Shown here in pieces: positions 59,898 through 64,000 of a stretch of 64,000 nt of DNA. Position numbers and translations under genes: made by a program. The DNA comes from Typha latifolia (Eukaryota; Streptophyta; Magnoliopsida; Poales; Typhaceae): contig CM034111.1 of NCBI GenBank assembly GCA_019914945.1, forward strand, positions 1,984,001-2,048,000. Direction: 5' to 3'. How positions within the stretch are numbered: the stretch's first letter is position 1; each line of letters starts with the position of its first letter. The notes below the pieces were generated by a model. The model did not search any database. It saw nothing but the letters and a program-made list of their open reading frames with translations, and was not told where the DNA came from.

Positions 59898-61193
59898 CCA
59901 TGAATTTATGACGTTGCTCTTCGTGCTGTCCATCCCTTTTCTTTTGGGTTTTCCTTTCACGCCATTTTTTTTTCGGTTGGTGTGCTAGTGCTACTCATGG
60001 TTGCCTTTGGGAATGTAGTGGGTTTTTTTTTTTTTTTTTTTTTTGAAAAAAAAATCTAACACAATTTGCTTCTGAAATCTTCCTCTGTACTTGTATATAA
60101 TGGTTATATTCCATCTTAAATTAATAAGAATGCCTGGATGATTTGTCTAAGAACATTTGTTGTAGCTGTCTGGAAATCGAAACAATGCAATGGTCTGTTG
60201 TTAACTGTTATCCCATCTTTGAAAGAGAACAGGCCAGAAGCTAGCGAGCATTTAATTTTCTGGGGCAAAAGCATGTGTGGACATCTATATTATCTGAGTG
60301 GGGATGAACCTTATATGGGAAGAAATACGCTAACTCAATTCAAGATACAACATTTTCTCTAAAACATCTTAGACATCTATAGTTTGAAATGTTGAAATCT
60401 TACAACACTGCCAAAGGAAATGCATCACAATATCACATCAAAAGGGAGGCAATATCTCCTTAAACCAGACAATTCACAAGCATTGCAAAGATTTTGGTCA
60501 TTGCTTTCTTGTGCTTCAGTGTCATGTAATTTTGAGTAACATCACAATATTTCATGTGCAAATGCCTTCAACAAAATTATATTCGATCGTGGCTGAAGGT
60601 AAAGCGACATAAGATTGTATTAATTCAGAATCACTAGAGCATAACAAAGTAAAATTCAGACAAAAGGGTGTCGAAATGAACTTTTGCTGCTGCTGATGAA
60701 CTTTGCTGTTCTCTCAGGAAAAAAAAAAGGGACAATGAACTTCTGCTGCACAAGATGTTATACTTACAGTAAATACAGTAGTACTAAGATGCCAAAACCA
60801 ACTTGGTCTCCCTTTTCTGCCTTGCACTCTATTTTGATATTGTGCTACACCATTCCATATACTTTGGCCCACACCCAGCTTCTCCTTTTCACGAATTTGA
60901 CACCCATCAGATTGGACGAGTATTAGAAATACTAGTGGCAAGAAGCATCAGCCAAGAAGCCACAGGTATTAGCAAGGTTGTACATAAACATGGATGTCAA
61001 CTATATGGGTAAGAATGAAGTGTGGCTTTATCACCCATTGCAACAATCAAGCATTTATCCTCTCATATCAGAAGAAAACAAGATCATAGTGATAAGTTTA
61101 TGTTTTGCCATGAAGTCTAGTGATCATCTAGATCTTCAAGTTATCATCTGAAATTACTTGGAAGCACTTTAGCCTCAGATATCTTTACATACA
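59898..61193. other. Spacer between 14-3-3 and PPR 3' ends
   Basis: Converging genes. It contains the 14-3-3 3' untranslated region, a poly-T/poly-A tract at 60019-60055, and AT-rich sequence. No gene is supported. Confidence 0.55.
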
Positions 61194-63447
61194 CTAGGGG
61201 ATGCAGTATTCGTGCCAGTGAGTCAATTCTGATATTTTGTTAGTTTCATTATCAGTCATTTTCATATGCAAACCAATTCTTTGAAGTTCTGACATAATCT
61301 TACTTATCTCAGGATGAGATGCATCCCCTACCAAAAACAGATGCACCTTGTCAGCAATCTCAGTCCAACTGTACCCTGGTTGTTTCTTCACTCCTTGCTC
61401 CTTCATCAGACCCCTCATCCTAGTAACTTCGCTCCACATGCCAGAAGCAGCATATATATTTGATAGCATCACATAAGCACCTGAATTTTGAGAATCCAAC
61501 AGAACAAGCTTCTTAGCAGCTAATTCCCCTAACTCCAAGTTAGGATACGTTTGACATGCTCCAAGCAAAGCACCCCAAACAGCACCCTCAGCTTCAAATG
61601 GCATCTCTCTGATATAATCACAAGCTTTCTCCAACTGACCTGCTCGACCAAGAATATCCACAAGACAAGCATAATGCTCGGCCCTTGGAGATACACCATA
61701 TTTGGATATCATTATATTAAACCAATTTAAGCTATCATTCGCCTTACCTGCATGCCCGCAAGCAGATAAGATGCTAAGGAAGGTGACACCATTTGGTGCC
61801 AATCCACTTGCTTCCATATCACGGAATAAAGCTACAACTTTTTCATAACGTCCATGTTGTGCATAAGCAGCGATTATGGTATTCCAAGAGACCAAATCTC
61901 GACTTTCAAAATTCTGAAAGAGTAAATCTGATTCACAAATGCTACCACATTTGCTATACATTGTCATCAAAGCATTACACAGTGAGATGTTAGATTCCAG
62001 CCTGGTTTTGATTGCAACCGCATGTGTAAGCCTCCCATGTTGGAGCAAAACAAGAGTGGAGCACGCCGTCAATATTGCAATAAGGGTTGCATGATCTGGT
62101 TTTACACCTAGTTCTAACATTTGTATATGCAGCTTCAGTGCTTCCTCAGCATGCCCATTTTGCACATATCCTACAAAAGTTAGGAGAATAAATTTTACTT
62201 ATCCAGAAGTAATCATATTAGTTTATATGTGCTAAAATTTCTATACTAATGTATCATTCATGACTACATTTGAGCGAACGAAGAATTCATAAGATGGAAA
62301 ACATCATATGGGGCTCAAAGATGAGATTGAAAAGTGAAATATTAAAGCAAATAATTCATCCTAGAAGAGATGATAATATTTGGAAGATGTGATTTTTGAA
62401 GTAAAAAAAAAAACATGGAACATAATGTGACTCTAACAAGTTGTTATGGTGAAGCTGGCCAATGTTCTAATACAGAACATCAGACTAGATCGGCAGATAT
62501 TCACATAGCTAGAGGTGGTCCAACAATATAAAGTTATAAACAATCAAGTCCGTATCATCAAGCTAATGGACTATAGGAATCTAATTAAGTAATCTTAATC
62601 ACCTCATCTGTATTTTCTCTATCTCACCAACGACATTAATGAAAGAGTCAACATAGAGTTCTTCATACGTACCAGCAATCATGGCATTCCATGAAACAAT
62701 ATCTTTAGTCCGTATCCCATTAAAAACCATCCTTGCATCCTCCACTTTCCCCTCTTTACTGTACCCCGTAATCATGGCTGTGTACACGACCACATTCTTC
62801 TCCGGCATCTGATCAAACAGCCTCCTAGCCTCTTCAAACATCCCATTCTCTACATACCCACTCACCATCGCAGCCCACGAAATCATATTCCTCTTAGGCA
62901 TCCTATCAAAAAGTTCACGAGCCTTTGCGATCTCTCCATGCCGAGCAAACCCATCCACCATCGCGGTATAAGAAATCACATTCTTCTGCGGCATCTCACT
63001 AAACATCTTCTCCGCTTCAATAAGCCGATCATATTTAATGAACCCAGATAGCATTGCATTCCAAGAAGCAATATTTCTCTTCGGCATAGTGTTGAAGTAC
63101 TCAAAAGCTTCATCGGGCCTGCCATTTTCAATGCAACCAGCAATCATGGAATTCCAAGAGACGACATTCCGTTCCGGCATGGAATTAAAGAGTCGCGTGC
63201 ACTCCGCAAGATCTCCATTCTTCCAGTGGGCACTTATAATGGCGTTCCAGGAGACGACGTCTCGGTTGGGCATTTCGTCGAACAATTGCCGGGCAGCGTC
63301 GATCTTTCCGCCGCGGCAGAGAGCGCTAATCTTGAGGTTGCGGTGGAAGACTTCGACGGTGGAGAGAGTGCGTACGCAGAATGGGCGAGGGTAACACGTG
63401 AGAAACCGGAGGAGGAGGGGGGCTCGGATCTTGGAGAAGGTTGGCAT
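61194..63447 (-). CDS. Pentatricopeptide repeat (PPR) protein, PLS class with E-type C-terminus, 2 exons
   Basis: Coding exons on the minus strand: 62673-63447 and 61194-62170, joined by one GT-AG intron in phase, give 583 residues. PPR motifs follow one another from about residue 35: repeats of the VSWNA/TMI-x-G pattern, such as DVVSWNAIISAH, NVVSWNSMIAG and NVISYTAMVDG. Longer L/S-type repeats follow in exon 2. The end (SGAYVMLSNIYAASGMW, then MKEQGVKKQPGYSW) is an E/E+ domain. No DYW deaminase motif is present. PLS-class PPR proteins usually act in organelles, often specifying C-to-U editing or RNA stability; the N-terminus (Arg-, Ser-, Leu-rich, few acids) could be a mitochondrial or plastid targeting peptide. 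One intron inside the repeat region is unusual for a class that is usually intronless. Confidence 0.92.
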
Positions 63448-63896
63448 TGGAATGGCATGGTGTTTTCTCTCTCTTTCTTTTCACGAGCTGAGCTATCTAT
63501 CAATTGCGAACTTTTCCAAAGTGAGACAAATACGTTATTGCCCAGCCCTATTTCGGCCCATGGGCTTAAGGTTCAGAATCACAGCAGCAGTATGCAAATC
63601 AAACGGCCCGAAAGCGAGCATTGTATTAGAATAGGAATAATTATCCTTTTCTAAAATAATTTGCAGTTGCTCCACCAATTACTATTATTTCTTCGGGCTT
63701 CGCATAAAGATAATTACAGAGATAAACACTTCTACTTATATTATGACTTTCAATTCTCACGTACAAATAACATCAATATTTATAAAACAATAAATAAGCC
63801 CCCCCAAAATTAAAGAATAGAAAAAGATAAATTAGACGTAATTAAGCGTAGCAAATGGATCGATGGCCGAGTTGGGCCGGGCGGGGTCTTGGTCCA
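63448..63896. other. Spacer between PPR promoter and the right-edge gene
   Basis: Holds the PPR promoter, with a GGCCCA site at about 63555-63560, and AT-rich sequence. Nothing more is supported. Confidence 0.5.
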
Positions 63897-64000
63897 TTAA
63901 AACCCGCAGAACTCCTTAGGATTGGGCTGGCCTTGGTATCCGGCCTGGTTGCATCCCTCGGTGCAGGCCGGTGCGCACTCCTCCCTGGTCGCGTCCTGGA
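63897..64000 (-). CDS. Partial 3' end of a cysteine-rich gene of unknown function
   Basis: The last 33 codons and TAA of a minus-strand frame running off the right edge (first complete codon at 63998). It has four cysteines in about 27 residues (ECAPACTEGC, then FCGF at the end) and is Gly/Pro/Gln-rich. It could be the tail of a small secreted or plastid cysteine-rich protein, or a chance frame. The codons are GC-rich, unlike the flanking spacer. The start is outside the window, so no family can be named. Confidence 0.4.
   Translation of the reverse strand, partial: QDATREECAPACTEGCNQAGYQGQPNPKEFCGF

Overview
This is plant nuclear DNA, most likely from a monocot. Genes are interrupted by short GT-AG introns. 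Several coding regions have a very GC-rich stretch (the EXORDIUM-like genes, PTPA, exon 1 of the 14-3-3 gene) set in AT-rich intergenic sequence with many (AT)n tracts. Every protein recognised is a plant family. No rRNA, tRNA, CRISPR or bacterial operon structure was seen. The species cannot be named from this.

Left third (1-22.9 kb): a tandem cluster of five intronless EXORDIUM-like (PHI-1/EXO) genes. Copies 1 and 2 lie on the minus strand and form a roughly 4.3-kb tandem segmental duplication. Copies 3, 4 and 5 lie on the plus strand. Copy 3 looks chimeric: its last 132 residues nearly match copies 1, 2 and 4, while its N-terminal part is diverged, as expected after gene conversion. These proteins are predicted to be secreted to the apoplast, where the family is linked to brassinosteroid and carbon-dependent growth.

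Middle (23-43.3 kb): a PP2A activator (PTPA, plus strand), about 6 kb of sparse sequence with a tandem repeat and a retroelement remnant, a six-exon nuclear poly(A)-binding protein (minus) and a fifteen-exon NSUN2/TRM4-type RNA cytosine-C5 methyltransferase (minus). I rebuilt the exons of the last two by following splice phase.

Right third (43.3-64 kb): a class III peroxidase of the PRX17 type (plus), ribosomal protein eS6 (minus) head-to-head with an F-box gene (plus), a plant cysteine oxidase (minus), a MULE-like non-autonomous transposon, a truncated copy and then an intact copy of a small SIN3-like PAH gene (plus), a 14-3-3 gene (plus), a PPR gene with an E-type C-terminus (minus), and the 3' end of an unrecognised cysteine-rich gene at the right edge. 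Two introns, in eS6 and 14-3-3, need GC-AG splice sites.

Most right-hand genes are unrelated housekeeping or regulatory loci. The genes that belong together are the EXL cluster. I found no clearly new multi-gene system. The strongest unusual signals are the chimeric EXL copy, the (AT)n expansion at the TATA position of EXL copy 2, the broken SIN3-like duplicate and the two GC-AG introns.
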